Below are positions 51,544 to 59,830 of a stretch of DNA of 59,920 nt, one piece after another; position 1 is the stretch's first letter, and each line of letters begins with the position of its first letter. This DNA is from Syntrophorhabdaceae bacterium (GTDB lineage Bacteria; Desulfobacterota; Syntrophorhabdia; Syntrophorhabdales; Syntrophorhabdaceae). A program made the translations under genes and the position numbers. Below the pieces are notes generated by a model. The model made no database searches. It saw only the letters and a program-made list of their open reading frames with translations, and was not told the origin of the DNA. The stretch covers positions 8,693 through 68,612 of the forward strand of contig JAQVWF010000009.1 in the NCBI GenBank assembly GCA_028698615.1, in the 5' to 3' direction.

Positions 51544-51975
51544 TTAAATAACCTTCGAGAGGAGTACGGACGAGAGGTCCTCTCTCTTTTTCCCGTAACC
51601 CACATTGCTGATGTGGCCGATAATGTTCTCTATCGACGACCTTACATGATCGATGGAGAAGGAGAGAAGCTTCATGTTCTTGTCCATGGCGGTCTTTACC
51701 TCTTTCATCACCACGGCCAGCTGCCCGTTCAGGGACCGCATGGTCTCGTCGGCGACGATGGCCTCCCTGTCCTCGGCATTCTCCATCAGCTTTTCCTTTT
51801 CTGCCTTGAGATACTCGAGTTTTCTCAGGATCTCTTCCTTCTTGTTATTTCCCGCGATTATACCATCAAGTGAAAAGGATATGATGGCGTCACGTTCCAT
51901 CTGAAGCGCCGAGAGAAACTCGGTCAGGGTCTTTTCCTCTCTTTTCGTCATCTCGATGACAGCTCGGATGACCAT
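51544..51975 (-). CDS. flgN: Flagellar export chaperone FlgN
   Basis: 143-residue helical protein. EKTLTEFLSALQMERDAIIS and NNKKEEILRKLEYLKAEKEK show the FlgN coiled-hairpin pattern, and the tail has YGKKREDLSS. FlgN holds FlgK and FlgL before export, and both genes follow. Its start overlaps the flgM stop. Confidence 0.87.
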   Translation of the reverse strand: MVIRAVIEMTKREEKTLTEFLSALQMERDAIISFSLDGIIAGNNKKEEILRKLEYLKAEKEKLMENAEDREAIVADETMRSLNGQLAVVMKEVKTAMDKNMKLLSFSIDHVRSSIENIIGHISNVGYGKKREDLSSVLLSKVI

Positions 51976-52286
51976 TACAGCAACTCGTCCAGGATATTGT
52001 TCTTCAGTATGCTGCCGGCGACTATCTTGCCCCTCGCGTTGTACGTCCCGTCCTCGATCGATGTCCTGAGCTCTTCGACCCGCTCTTCCCGCACCACAGA
52101 CTGGGTCTTGGCCTTCTCGGCAAGGCGGTTTATCTCCTGATTCCTGGATGAGATCTCCACCTTGTCGTAGCTGTCGCCCTGGTCCTTCCTCTGATTTACA
52201 GAAACATCTTTCTGCTGCGGCTTTACCTGGGCGGTCTTTACGAGACTGTCAAGCAGGTCGGGTTTATTGCCATTTTGGATCTTCAT
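51975..52286 (-). CDS. flgM: Anti-sigma-28 factor FlgM
   Basis: 103 residues. The C-terminal half has the FlgM pattern: DKVEISSRNQEINRLAEKAK, VREERVEELRTSIEDGTY and a final KIVAGSILKNNILDELL helix that binds sigma-28. The N-terminus is disordered and exported through the finished hook. The three sigma-28 promoters in this window are its expected targets. Lies between flgJ and flgN. Confidence 0.93.
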   Translation of the reverse strand: MKIQNGNKPDLLDSLVKTAQVKPQQKDVSVNQRKDQGDSYDKVEISSRNQEINRLAEKAKTQSVVREERVEELRTSIEDGTYNARGKIVAGSILKNNILDELL

Positions 52287-52298
52287 GGTCCACCTCCT

Positions 52299-52646
52299 CT
52301 ATCGCTTACCGGTATTATCGCCGCTTCCAGGAATTACTTTAGTATTTTCCCTGTCCGAATATTTCATAAGCATCTCCTTGATCCCGACGCCTTTTTCCGC
52401 AAGAAAATCGGCGACTTTCTCATACACGATGGCCATGTATGTTTCCTCTGCATAGCCCTTCTTAGACATTTTCGTCGTTTTCTCCAAATGCTTTATCATG
52501 CTGTAGAGCATAAAGGATTCAAAGTTCTGACAGACCTTTTCCCTGTCCGCCTCCGAAGAACCTGACAAATTGCGTTCCATCGTGCCGCCTCCCATCGAGA
52601 TAGCAGGTTGTAGACCCATCATTGCCGATTTAACACTATCAGACAT
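52299..52646 (-). CDS. flgJ: Rod-binding protein FlgJ (N-terminal domain only)
   Basis: 115 residues. Rod-binding domain: EKVCQNFESFMLYSMIKHLE (cf. FExxFxxxMLKxMR) and ETYMAIVYEKVADFLAEKG. No muramidase domain, as in many non-enteric bacteria, so another enzyme must open the wall. AGGAGG nine bases before the ATG at 52646 supports that start over one nine codons earlier. Confidence 0.88.
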   Translation of the reverse strand: MSDSVKSAMMGLQPAISMGGGTMERNLSGSSEADREKVCQNFESFMLYSMIKHLEKTTKMSKKGYAEETYMAIVYEKVADFLAEKGVGIKEMLMKYSDRENTKVIPGSGDNTGKR

Positions 52647-52659
52647 GTAGAGCTTCCTC

Positions 52660-53787
52660 CTAAATGACCTCAAGGTCCGCGTGAAGAGCCCCGGAAGCCT
52701 TGATGGTCTGCAGTATCGTTATAACGTCGCGCGTCGATATCCCCGTGGCGTTGAGCGCATTGACAAGTTCCCGTATGGAAATGCCCGCTTCCAGGAGATA
52801 GAACTTCCCGCGATCTTCCCTCACATTTATCTGCGTGTCCGGCGTCACCACCGTGCGGCCCTGGCCAAAAGGCATGGGCTGGCTCACGCGGGCGTCCTCC
52901 TTGACCTGGACGCTTATGTTGCCGTGGGAGATGACGACCGTCGAAACCCGAACGTTCTCGCCGATGACGACCGTGCCCGTCTTTTCGTCGACAACTATCT
53001 TTGCCTGCATATCCGTCTTTATGTCGAGATTTTCCACAATGGAGAGGAATTTAACGGGATTGCCTCTCATCTCCCCCGGTATCGTCACATTTACGGTCCC
53101 GGCGTCCCTGGCATGGGCAATACCGCTAAAGGTCTCGTTGATACGGTCGGCTATCCTTCGGGCGTTGGTAAAGTCGGGCATCTTGAGGGCGATCATTATC
53201 TCCTCGCCCTTGTATTCCTCGGAGATGACCTCGCGCTCTATGGTGGCGCCATTCACGATCCTTCCCACCGTCGGATGGTTCTTCTGCACAGAAGCGCCCT
53301 GCCCCGATGCAAGGAAGCCGCCGACAACCATCGGGCCTTGCGCGAAGGCATATACCTGCCCGTCGGCTCCCTTGAGGGGAGTCGCCACGAGGACGCCGCC
53401 TTCGATGCTCTTGGCGTCGCCGATGGAGGACACGGTCACGTCGATCTTGCTCCCTATCCGGGCAAATGGAGGCAGATTGCAGGTGACCATCACTGCGGCA
53501 ACGTTATTGACCTTCGTCGTCTTCGGGTCAACTCTGATCCCCATTGTTTCCAGCATGTTGGCCAGGGACTGGTTCGTGAAGATGGTGTTGGATTTGTCCC
53601 CCGTGCCGGAAAGACCGGTGACAAGCCCGTAGCCGATGAGCTGGTTGCTCCTCGCTCCGTTGATGTAGCCCATCTCCTTGATGCGGGCCGCATCCGCCAT
53701 CCCCGCCATGAAGAGAAAGAAGGCAAGGATGAAGAAGGCCATGCAGACCATTATCGTGCTGCGATGTACTCGTTCCCGGTAGGTCAT
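52660..53787 (-). CDS. flgI: Flagellar P-ring protein FlgI
   Basis: 375 residues with an N-terminal signal peptide (about 10-33, STIMVCMAFFILAFFLFMAG, cleavage near ADA). Then ARIKEMGYINGARSNQLIGY, GTGDKSNTIFTNQSLANML, VMVTCNLPPFARIGSKIDVT and the C-terminal SIRELVNALNATG. Forms the periplasmic bushing around the rod. ATG 53787 is chosen because GGAG lies six bases upstream; an ATG at 53811 overlaps flgH. Confidence 0.95.
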   Translation of the reverse strand: MTYRERVHRSTIMVCMAFFILAFFLFMAGMADAARIKEMGYINGARSNQLIGYGLVTGLSGTGDKSNTIFTNQSLANMLETMGIRVDPKTTKVNNVAAVMVTCNLPPFARIGSKIDVTVSSIGDAKSIEGGVLVATPLKGADGQVYAFAQGPMVVGGFLASGQGASVQKNHPTVGRIVNGATIEREVISEEYKGEEIMIALKMPDFTNARRIADRINETFSGIAHARDAGTVNVTIPGEMRGNPVKFLSIVENLDIKTDMQAKIVVDEKTGTVVIGENVRVSTVVISHGNISVQVKEDARVSQPMPFGQGRTVVTPDTQINVREDRGKFYLLEAGISIRELVNALNATGISTRDVITILQTIKASGALHADLEVI

Positions 53788-53798
53788 GCCTTTCTCCG

Positions 53799-54500
53799 TC
53801 AGAATGGCCATACGGTATCCACGATGCGCGCCAGCCAGCCGGGTCTCTGCTTTTCTCCCACAACTCCCACGCCGGTGTAGATGATCTTGGCGTCGGCGAC
53901 CTGGTAGGAATACACGGAATTATCGTAATCGAGGTCCCTGGGTCTCACGATGCCCTGAACGAGGATCTCTTTCTTTTCATTGTTGATGATTATCTCCCTC
54001 TTCCCTTCTATGGCAAGGTTGCCGTTGCCAAGCACCTCGACAACGCGCGCCGTGATGGTGGCGGTGAGCGAACCGGTTCGGCTCGTCTCGCCGGAACCCT
54101 CAAAATCATTCTTGGTGCTCGCGCTTATCATCTTGTCGGGGTTTATGCTCGAGGGATACATGTTTGATTCGAGTCCGAAGAAATTGGGGATCCCTGCCGT
54201 GGTGCCGGAGGTCCTTTTCGTTGAGGTGCCCGCCTTCTCCGATGCGTTGGTCACTTCCGAGATCTTGACTGTGATGATGTCACCCACACCCCGTGCCCTG
54301 TGGTCTCCAAGAAAATTGCTGTTGCTGTTGACACCGCGGAATATGGTTCCCGCGGGGGGCTGCGGCGCGGGCTTCATGCTCTTGTACGTGTTATCTATGA
54401 CAAAGGGCTCGTCCTTTATCACCGATTGGCTGGTGCTCTGGCAGCCCGCGAAGAAAACTGCCGCCAGGATAACCATAAATAACAGACCCGTTGCCTTCAT
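53799..54500 (-). CDS. flgH: Flagellar L-ring lipoprotein FlgH
   Basis: 233 residues. A lipoprotein signal ends in FFAGC (Cys20 the lipid anchor). FRGVNSNSNFLGDHRARGVGD, ITVKISEVTNASEKAGTST and GNLAIEGKREIIINNEKKEI are family hallmarks. Builds the outer-membrane ring, so the cell has an outer membrane. Confidence 0.96.
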   Translation of the reverse strand: MKATGLLFMVILAAVFFAGCQSTSQSVIKDEPFVIDNTYKSMKPAPQPPAGTIFRGVNSNSNFLGDHRARGVGDIITVKISEVTNASEKAGTSTKRTSGTTAGIPNFFGLESNMYPSSINPDKMISASTKNDFEGSGETSRTGSLTATITARVVEVLGNGNLAIEGKREIIINNEKKEILVQGIVRPRDLDYDNSVYSYQVADAKIIYTGVGVVGEKQRPGWLARIVDTVWPF

Positions 54501-54512
54501 GTCCTCACGCTC

Positions 54513-55277
54513 CTAGAACTCGACTTTTACCGAACTGCTGTTCACGACCTTTGCCGTCACCTCTTTCCCGGAGGCGATGTTCTTTACCCGTATCGTGTCG
54601 CCGGTACGGCCCTTGTCGACGGTCCTGCCCTTCGCCCGCACGATGAGCTTATTGCTCTCGGCAATTATGGTGACCATGTCGCCCCGTTTGACAACAACAC
54701 GGTCTTCGAGGATCTGGTCGGTGACAAGCGTACTGGCCGGCACGTCCCGTTTAAGCACCTTGCCGACGACGTCCTCCATTGACGCGGGGTAGCCGAGGCC
54801 TTTCCCATTCATGTACGTCTCGCGGACAAGGACGTCCTGCATTCCTATGGTGTCCCCTTTTTGACCCGCCCGTTTCAGCACATAGAGTTCGCGCTTCGTA
54901 AAAACCCTGAAGGGCACCTGCACTGTCCGCCTTTTGCCGGGGGACGTCTCTATCTCAACGGCGCATACACCATCGCCGCCGACATCCGGTATCCGCACAA
55001 AGCTCAGGTTCACGATCTTCACCTTTTGCCTGAACTGCGCCGGGACCGTGGTGAGCCTCACCCGAACCGCATCGCCGCCGGGATAGATCTCTTTGACGAA
55101 CTTGATTACCCTCGCCTCTGCCGCAGATTCTCCCGCTGCATGCACCGTCTTGAGCATCCCGCCCGCGGCCACGAGAAAAAGGATGAGCAACGAAAGGACC
55201 AGGCACAGGCCCACGAAGAGCGCTTCAGGCCTGCAGGCGATCTTTACCTTGCCAGATGTGTTCGTAGGGATTTCCAC
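54513..55277 (-). CDS. flgA: Flagellar P-ring assembly chaperone FlgA
   Basis: 254 residues. A cytoplasmic N-terminus of about 20 residues leads into a membrane/signal segment (VGLCLVLSLLILFLVAAGG). The SAF-like domain follows (RETYMNGKGLGYPASMEDVV, VGKVLKRDVPASTLVTDQ, KRGDMVTIIAESNKLIVRAK) and ends GKEVTAKVVNSSSVKVEF. Helps FlgI assemble in the periplasm. Two bases from flgG. Confidence 0.92.
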   Translation of the reverse strand: MEIPTNTSGKVKIACRPEALFVGLCLVLSLLILFLVAAGGMLKTVHAAGESAAEARVIKFVKEIYPGGDAVRVRLTTVPAQFRQKVKIVNLSFVRIPDVGGDGVCAVEIETSPGKRRTVQVPFRVFTKRELYVLKRAGQKGDTIGMQDVLVRETYMNGKGLGYPASMEDVVGKVLKRDVPASTLVTDQILEDRVVVKRGDMVTIIAESNKLIVRAKGRTVDKGRTGDTIRVKNIASGKEVTAKVVNSSSVKVEF

Positions 55278-55278
55278 C

Positions 55279-56067
55279 TTATCTCCTCAGATTGTTCGTC
55301 ATCTGAAGCATCTCGTCCGCCGCCTGGATGGCCTTGGAATTTACCTCGTAAGCGCGCTGGCCGATGATCATATTTATCATTTCCTGCATAACGTTGACGT
55401 TGGACATCTCAAGGAAACCCTGGAGGACCGTGCCCATCCCGTTCTCTCCCGGCCTGCCCGTCGTTGGTGAACCGCTTGCGTCGCTTTCCATGAAGAGGTT
55501 CTTCCCGACAGCCCTGAGCCCCGTGGGGTTGATGAAGTTGGCAAGCTCGAGGCGGCCCAACTGCTGCGGAGAGCTCTGGCCCTGGATCTGGACCGTCACC
55601 GTACCGTCGCTTTCGATGGATATGTTGGTGGTTTTGGCCGGTATTGTGAGGTTTGGTTCGATGGTGTAGCCGTCGGCCGTCACTATCTTGCCGTCGGCAT
55701 CGGTCTTCAGCGCACCCGCCCTCGTATATGCCTTATCTCCCGAAGGCAGGTTGACCTGTACGAAACCGTTGCCTTCTATGGCAATGTCCAGTTCGTTGTC
55801 CGTCCTCTGATAATCGCCCTGCTGGAAGACCTTCTGCACCGATGAGAGCATGGCCCCGAGACCTATCTGGATGCCCGTGGGGACCATGCCGCCCCCCTCG
55901 GTCCTTGCACCCTGAAGTCTCAGGGTCTGGTACATGAGGTCCTGAAAGTCAGCGCGGCTCTTTTTGAAGCCGTTGGTATTGACGTTGGCGATGTTGTTGG
56001 CGATGACGTCGAGATTTGTCTGCTGCACGTTCATGCCGGTTCCCGCTGTCCATAACGCCCTTATCAT
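55279..56067 (-). CDS. flgG: Flagellar distal rod protein FlgG
   Basis: 262 residues. IRALWTAGTGMNVQQTNLDV with IANNIANVNTNGFKKSRADF, GVQ-type middle (IEGNGFVQVNLPSGDKAYTR), and NVNVMQEMINMIIGQRAYEV ... ADEMLQMTNNLRR at the C-terminus. Standard length for FlgG. Confidence 0.97.
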   Translation of the reverse strand: MIRALWTAGTGMNVQQTNLDVIANNIANVNTNGFKKSRADFQDLMYQTLRLQGARTEGGGMVPTGIQIGLGAMLSSVQKVFQQGDYQRTDNELDIAIEGNGFVQVNLPSGDKAYTRAGALKTDADGKIVTADGYTIEPNLTIPAKTTNISIESDGTVTVQIQGQSSPQQLGRLELANFINPTGLRAVGKNLFMESDASGSPTTGRPGENGMGTVLQGFLEMSNVNVMQEMINMIIGQRAYEVNSKAIQAADEMLQMTNNLRR

Positions 56068-56077
56068 GATGTTCCTC

Positions 56078-56827
56078 CTAAAATTTCGCCAGCTCTGTCA
56101 GCTTGCTGTTGGCATCCGAAAACATCTGGTCGATCTTGGTGTAGCACTCGTATGCCCTCATGGTGTGGATAAGCTCCACCATTTCCCGGACAACGTTGAC
56201 ATTCGACGTCTCGAAAGATCCCTGCCTTATGGTGTACAGTTTCGGTGCCTCCCCGGCTTCTGTGCCGGAGTAGGAAAAATTGCTCTTGCCCACGGGTTTG
56301 AGACCCTTTAGATCCTTGAACTCGACGACCTTTATGGTATCCACAAGGTCCTTTCCCAGGTATATGGAGCCATCGGTCTCAATGAGGATCTCTTTGCCGT
56401 CGGTCACATTGATGGTGATGTCTCCGCCCTTTCCCATGACGGGGTCCCCGCTCATGGTCACGAGGCGGCCCGACTTGTCGAGCATGAACTGTCCGTTGCG
56501 GGTGTACTGGACGCCCTCCGGCGTAGACACGGAGAAAAACCCGGGACCCAGTATGGCCATATCGAGCTTGGCGCCGCTTTCAACGATGGAAGCGTCAGAA
56601 AAATCTATATAGGTGTCGGAAAGGTTGACATAGGCATTCTTCAAAAGGCCCTGTTGGCCGTTCTCATCCTGTGTTGTTGATATCATCGCGAAAATGGGAC
56701 GCGAGGCCTTGAAACCCGCCGTCTGAGCGTTGGCCAGATTGTTGGCGATAATGTCCAGCCTCTTCTCATTTACAAACTTACCGGCGACTGTCACGAAAAA
56801 GCTCATGCCGGGAATAGTGCAATACAT
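56078..56827 (-). CDS. flgF: Flagellar proximal rod protein FlgF
   Basis: 249 residues of the FlgF/FlgG family. SFFVTVAGKFVNEKRLDIIA, NNLANAQTAGFKASRPIF, GPGFFSVSTPEGVQYTRNG and VVREMVELIHTMRAYECY. First gene of the flgF-to-flgL operon. No ribosome site is clear for the ATG at 56827 nor for the second in-frame ATG (56806), which gives the usual FlgF N-terminus. Confidence 0.92.
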   Translation of the reverse strand: MYCTIPGMSFFVTVAGKFVNEKRLDIIANNLANAQTAGFKASRPIFAMISTTQDENGQQGLLKNAYVNLSDTYIDFSDASIVESGAKLDMAILGPGFFSVSTPEGVQYTRNGQFMLDKSGRLVTMSGDPVMGKGGDITINVTDGKEILIETDGSIYLGKDLVDTIKVVEFKDLKGLKPVGKSNFSYSGTEAGEAPKLYTIRQGSFETSNVNVVREMVELIHTMRAYECYTKIDQMFSDANSKLTELAKF

Positions 56828-56874
56828 ATGCCAGACAAACCGTTTGAGCCGTTGGAACCGGAAAGACGGCTTGG

Positions 56875-56925
56875 AGAGAAAAGATGGCTTGAATGGCTAG
56901 AGTGGCTTGAAGCGCTTGAGTGCCG
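56875..56925. repeat. Short degenerate tandem repeat upstream of flgF
   Basis: About four imperfect nine- to ten-base units of the type GGCTTGAAG / TGGCTAGAG follow one another. Local slippage product; no coding role seen. Confidence 0.45.
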
Positions 56926-56942
56926 AAAGACATTCTTTTGGC

Positions 56943-56968
56943 GTCATTCCGGCGAAGGCCGGAATCAG
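56943..56968 (+). repeat. REP-like repeat, copy 4
   Basis: GTCATTCCGGC-GAAG-GCCGGAATCAG, the cleanest copy in the window, in the 219-base gap between the flgF start and the nucleoside phosphorylase-like gene. Confidence 0.75.
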
Positions 56969-56982
56969 CGATTTTCGGTTTT

Positions 56983-57016
56983 GCTGGGAAAAAATTTCCG
57001 CTGGGGAAAATTTTTC
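56983..57016. repeat. 17-base tandem duplication
   Basis: Two adjacent units starting GCTGGGAAAAAATTTCC and GCTGGGGAAAATTTTTC, differing at only two positions. AT-rich and upstream of flgF; it may influence the operon's promoter, which I could not identify. Confidence 0.6.
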
Positions 57017-57046
57017 AGGCAAGATTCGGTCTTCTGCGTGTGATGG

Positions 57047-57793
57047 TCAGATAACGGCTTTCTCGTTCATGAAGCGGGACAGCTTTTTCACGCCTTCCTT
57101 AAATGGCCTGGTGTGGAAGCCGCTTATCCATTTACCATTATTAAACACGTCGGAGACGACGAGGAAAGCGACAGCCTTCAGGCCCTTTGCCCTGGCGACC
57201 GCATAAAAGGATGCCGTTTCCATCTCCACCGCTGATATGCCGCGCTCGACGCAGGCGTGGATCTTGTTCTGCGTTTCCCGGTAGATGGCATCCGTCGTCC
57301 ATACATCGGCAACACGAAAACCCGCCTCGACAGCGGGAGCAGTCCAATCATCCACCCAGTGTGACGAGACCATATCGTCCTCGTCTTCAAGATAGTGGTA
57401 GGAAATGCCCTCTTCGCGCAGCGCTCTCCTGGCGATATAGACATCCCCTGCCGCGCTGTCCGGGGCCATGCCTCCGCAGTAGCCCCACAGAACGAACTCC
57501 CTCACGCCGAATGCGGAGAGTTCCTCCACCAATGCGGCAATATTGGGACCGCCGAAGGAAGACCTGATAGACGCCGTCGAGGTTCCGGAAAGGTGATAGA
57601 TCATCCTGAAAGGCGCCCACGCTTCCACGACGGATGCCCCCCTGTTTCCCGTCAATCGCCTCAGATCCGCATCGTTGAAGGTTATGACGCACCTTTGGGG
57701 CAGCGTGAGCTCATGCACGTGCTTTTTTGTGAAGGCCTCAACTATTGCCCGAGGGTCAAGGATCACCCTCGAGGGGTCAAAGAACCTTTTCAA
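57047..57793 (-). CDS. Nucleoside phosphorylase family protein
   Basis: 248 residues of the PNP/UDP phosphorylase type 1 family. PQRCVITFNDADLRRLTGNR, the phosphate/ribose region STASIRSSFGGPNIAALVEE, FVLWGYCGGMAPDSAAGDVY, and ISAVEMETASFYAVARAKGL, where the Met-Glu pair binds ribose hydroxyls. Cleaves a purine or pyrimidine nucleoside; specificity not readable. Overlaps the HIT gene by 17 bases. Confidence 0.9.
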   Translation of the reverse strand: MKRFFDPSRVILDPRAIVEAFTKKHVHELTLPQRCVITFNDADLRRLTGNRGASVVEAWAPFRMIYHLSGTSTASIRSSFGGPNIAALVEELSAFGVREFVLWGYCGGMAPDSAAGDVYIARRALREEGISYHYLEDEDDMVSSHWVDDWTAPAVEAGFRVADVWTTDAIYRETQNKIHACVERGISAVEMETASFYAVARAKGLKAVAFLVVSDVFNNGKWISGFHTRPFKEGVKKLSRFMNEKAVI

Positions 57794-58268
57794 GGAATCT
57801 TCTCTTCAATCTCTCATAGGATGTCATGAGATGTTCTGAAATGACTCTCGTTTCCCCTGTAACAGCCATGAAGTTGGTGTCTCCGAACCAGCGCGGCACC
57901 ATGTGCACGTGGATATGCTCCTCCAGTCCCGCCCCCGCGGCCCGGCCGACATTGATGCCGATGTTGATCCCCTCGACGTTGAACTCCTCCTTGTAGACTT
58001 TTACCATTATCCTTACAAGGCGCATGATGTCGAGGGATTCCTCGTCGGTAAGGTCTTCCGCCAGCCCGGTATGGCGGACGGGCACGACCATGACATGACC
58101 GTTCGTATAGGGGAAACGGTTCATAATGACGAAGGCCGTCCCAAGTCTGCCTATTACGAGGGACTCCTCATCCTGCCCTTCCTCGATGCAAAGAAAACAC
58201 TTCCTTTCCCCCGGTTTCTTCGTACCTGTGATATATTCCATTCTCCAGGGAGCCCAAACTCTATCCAT
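57777..58268 (-). CDS. HIT family nucleotide hydrolase/transferase
   Basis: 163 residues. The histidine triad is EEHIHVHMVPRW (HxHxH), with RVWAPWRMEYITG and CFLCIEEGQDEE before it, a start typical of the Ap4A phosphorylase-like HIT branch. FPYTNGHVMVVPVRH is the substrate-side strand. Acts on dinucleoside polyphosphates or nucleotidyl amides. One base after the HNH gene. Confidence 0.94.
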   Translation of the reverse strand: MDRVWAPWRMEYITGTKKPGERKCFLCIEEGQDEESLVIGRLGTAFVIMNRFPYTNGHVMVVPVRHTGLAEDLTDEESLDIMRLVRIMVKVYKEEFNVEGINIGINVGRAAGAGLEEHIHVHMVPRWFGDTNFMAVTGETRVISEHLMTSYERLKRRFLEKVL

Positions 58269-58269
58269 A

Positions 58270-58782
58270 TCAATTCCTCATGAACATATAGTCTCGCCAG
58301 TACTCGGGCGGCACCTTTACGCCAAGGTTCAGCATGAACAGATAGAACCCGTTGGGTCGCGAAGGTCTCTTCTTTGGATGCATCTTCACCTCGTCAGCCA
58401 GCTTGTCGCCTTTCTTCAGGTTGCAGCTGATGCAGGAGGTAACAATATTTGTCCATTCCGTCACCCCTCCCCGTGACCTTGGGACGAGATGGTCGCAGGT
58501 GAGATGCTTTGCATCGAACTTCTCCCCGCAATACTGACAGGTGTGGTTATCACGAAGAAAAACGTTTCTGCGGGAAAACTTCACTTTTGCGTGGTTGCTT
58601 CGGACGAGCGTAAGAAGGCGTATGACGGCGGGCTGACGTATAGTTATGGAAACGCCGCGGATCTCCCGGTCATACTCCTTAAGGACTTCAACTTTTCCGA
58701 GGTAGACAAGCGTTATGGCCTTCTTCCATGACAAAACGCTTATGGGTTCGAATGTCGTGTTAAGCAGGAGGGTTCGGTCCAT
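58270..58782 (-). CDS. HNH endonuclease family protein
   Basis: 170 residues. HNH core: CQYCGEKF, LTCDHLVPRSRGG (catalytic His), TNIVTSCISCNLKKGD (Asn and second CxxC zinc pair). The N-terminus RTLLLNTTFEPISVLSWKKA and C-terminus RPNGFYLFMLNLGVKVP define a common bacterial single-copy family, usually not phage-linked. Biological role unsettled. Confidence 0.93.
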   Translation of the reverse strand: MDRTLLLNTTFEPISVLSWKKAITLVYLGKVEVLKEYDREIRGVSITIRQPAVIRLLTLVRSNHAKVKFSRRNVFLRDNHTCQYCGEKFDAKHLTCDHLVPRSRGGVTEWTNIVTSCISCNLKKGDKLADEVKMHPKKRPSRPNGFYLFMLNLGVKVPPEYWRDYMFMRN

Positions 58783-58836
58783 TTAATCATTTGAAAAATA
58801 ACCCGTTTTGACCTCTAATGTCAAGGTTTCAGATGC

Positions 58837-58971
58837 TTACAGGCCAGTCCTGGCTTCCATTATCCTCATTACGTGGAGGACCAGATTGTACCGTTCCCGG
58901 ATATCAAGGTCGAAATAGAACCGGCTGCCCATAAGCGCTCTGACGATCTCTTTCAGTCTTTCCGCCTTCAT
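58837..58971 (-). CDS. Small hypothetical protein (44 residues)
   Basis: MKAERLKEIVRALMGSRFYF begins an amphipathic, charged helical protein that ends RIMEARTGL. GGAGG five bases before the ATG is strong. It lies just upstream of the HNH gene on the same strand (54 bases), so it probably starts that four-gene unit. No family recognised. Confidence 0.65.
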   Translation of the reverse strand: MKAERLKEIVRALMGSRFYFDLDIRERYNLVLHVMRIMEARTGL

Positions 58972-59019
58972 CACATCCTCCTGAAAAGGATTGTCGGATG
59001 GAAACGAAAAGGCTAAAGG

Positions 59020-59058
59020 AACGGGTAATGCGACCCATCTTCCATCACCCGTTTTTTT
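59020..59058 (+). terminator. Rightward hairpin with T-run before the coiled-coil gene
   Basis: AACGGGT and ACCCGTT pair across a 20-base loop and are followed by seven T in total, a fair intrinsic terminator on the plus strand. No plus-strand gene ends here; it lies in the leader of the gene at 59125 or ends a short untranslated transcript. Confidence 0.55.
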
Positions 59059-59124
59059 CTGGTCTTTCGCCGGGTTCTGTGGTAAATATGGACAAAATAC
59101 TTAAACTGGAGGGAGTCAGGAAAA

Positions 59125-59568
59125 ATGCCAGTCTTCGACGAAAATGGAAATCAGGTCAACACTCAGGAAGAATTTCCCAAAATGGCAGACCCGGAGGAAG
59201 CGGGCGGTAGTTTCCCGCAGCCTTCGAAGAAAACATTTCCGATCTTTTCGGCAGTCCTGGGAATAATCGCTCTTGTCTTCCTGGTCGTGGCCGTCGTCTT
59301 CTTTCTGAAGGCCAACACCCTCGAGCAGGAGGTGGAGATCCTGAAGAAAGCCAAGACACAGCTTGCGACGACCGAGACAAGGCTTCAGGACATGATGAAG
59401 GAAAATCAGAAGGTCAAGGCCGAGTTGAGCCAGGCAAAGGGCGAACTCGACAACGCGAAGGCGAGAAACCAGGCGTTGGAGAACCAGCTTGCAAAGAAGA
59501 AGACTCCCCCGGCTGCGAAGAAAACGTCGGCGCAGAAGGGCAAGAAGCCTGCAGTAAAGAAGCCGTAA
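59125..59568 (+). CDS. Membrane-anchored coiled-coil protein
   Basis: 147 residues. A 35-residue polar N-terminus, one membrane helix at about 40-62 (FSAVLGIIALVFLVVAVVFF), then a coiled coil at about 65-122 (LEQEVEILKKAKTQLATTET...). It ends in a Lys/Ala/Pro tail (KKTPPAAKKTSAQKGKKPAV) like histone-H1-type or wall-binding tails. No family recognised. GGAGG and AGGA before the ATG support the start. A weak terminator follows. Confidence 0.78.
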   Translation: MPVFDENGNQVNTQEEFPKMADPEEAGGSFPQPSKKTFPIFSAVLGIIALVFLVVAVVFFLKANTLEQEVEILKKAKTQLATTETRLQDMMKENQKVKAELSQAKGELDNAKARNQALENQLAKKKTPPAAKKTSAQKGKKPAVKKP

Positions 59569-59593
59569 CCATCATACGAAAGGATACGAAACG

Positions 59594-59625
59594 GATCCGG
59601 CCTGGCAAACCCGCCTCGCCGGATC
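59594..59625 (+). terminator. Hairpin after the coiled-coil gene
   Basis: GATCCGGC and GCCGGATC form an eight-pair stem with a 16-base loop, followed by GTTCTTTAG. 26 bases after the stop codon. The short T tract makes it a modest terminator. Confidence 0.5.
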
Positions 59626-59781
59626 GTTCTTTAGCCAGGAATTGCCCCTGAAGGCTCAGGCGGGGTTCATCATTCGCTCGCGCCGTCTTTGACAAAAAAA
59701 GTAATTGTCTGTGGTCATTCGACGGGAGGGGGTGTCGTCTCTCCATCTTGCGGCGACGGGAATGGATGTATCCAAATCGGA

Positions 59782-59797
59782 TATAATCCGGTATAAT
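59782..59797 (+). promoter_or_regulatory. Two TATAAT boxes before the last gene
   Basis: TATAAT at 59782 and again at 59792, about 40 bases before the ATG at 59831. No good -35 at 17 bases for either; TTGACA at 59689 is too far. The rest of the gap 59626-59780 holds nothing I recognise. Confidence 0.35.
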
Positions 59798-59830
59798 GTC
59801 AGGAATCATATCCGAAGGATCGGAACAAAT

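Noticed and set aside
51616-51623. GCCGATAA on the plus strand, a perfect sigma-28 -10
   Set aside because: Lies inside flgN, on the opposite strand, without a -35 at 11 bases and with no gene to drive.
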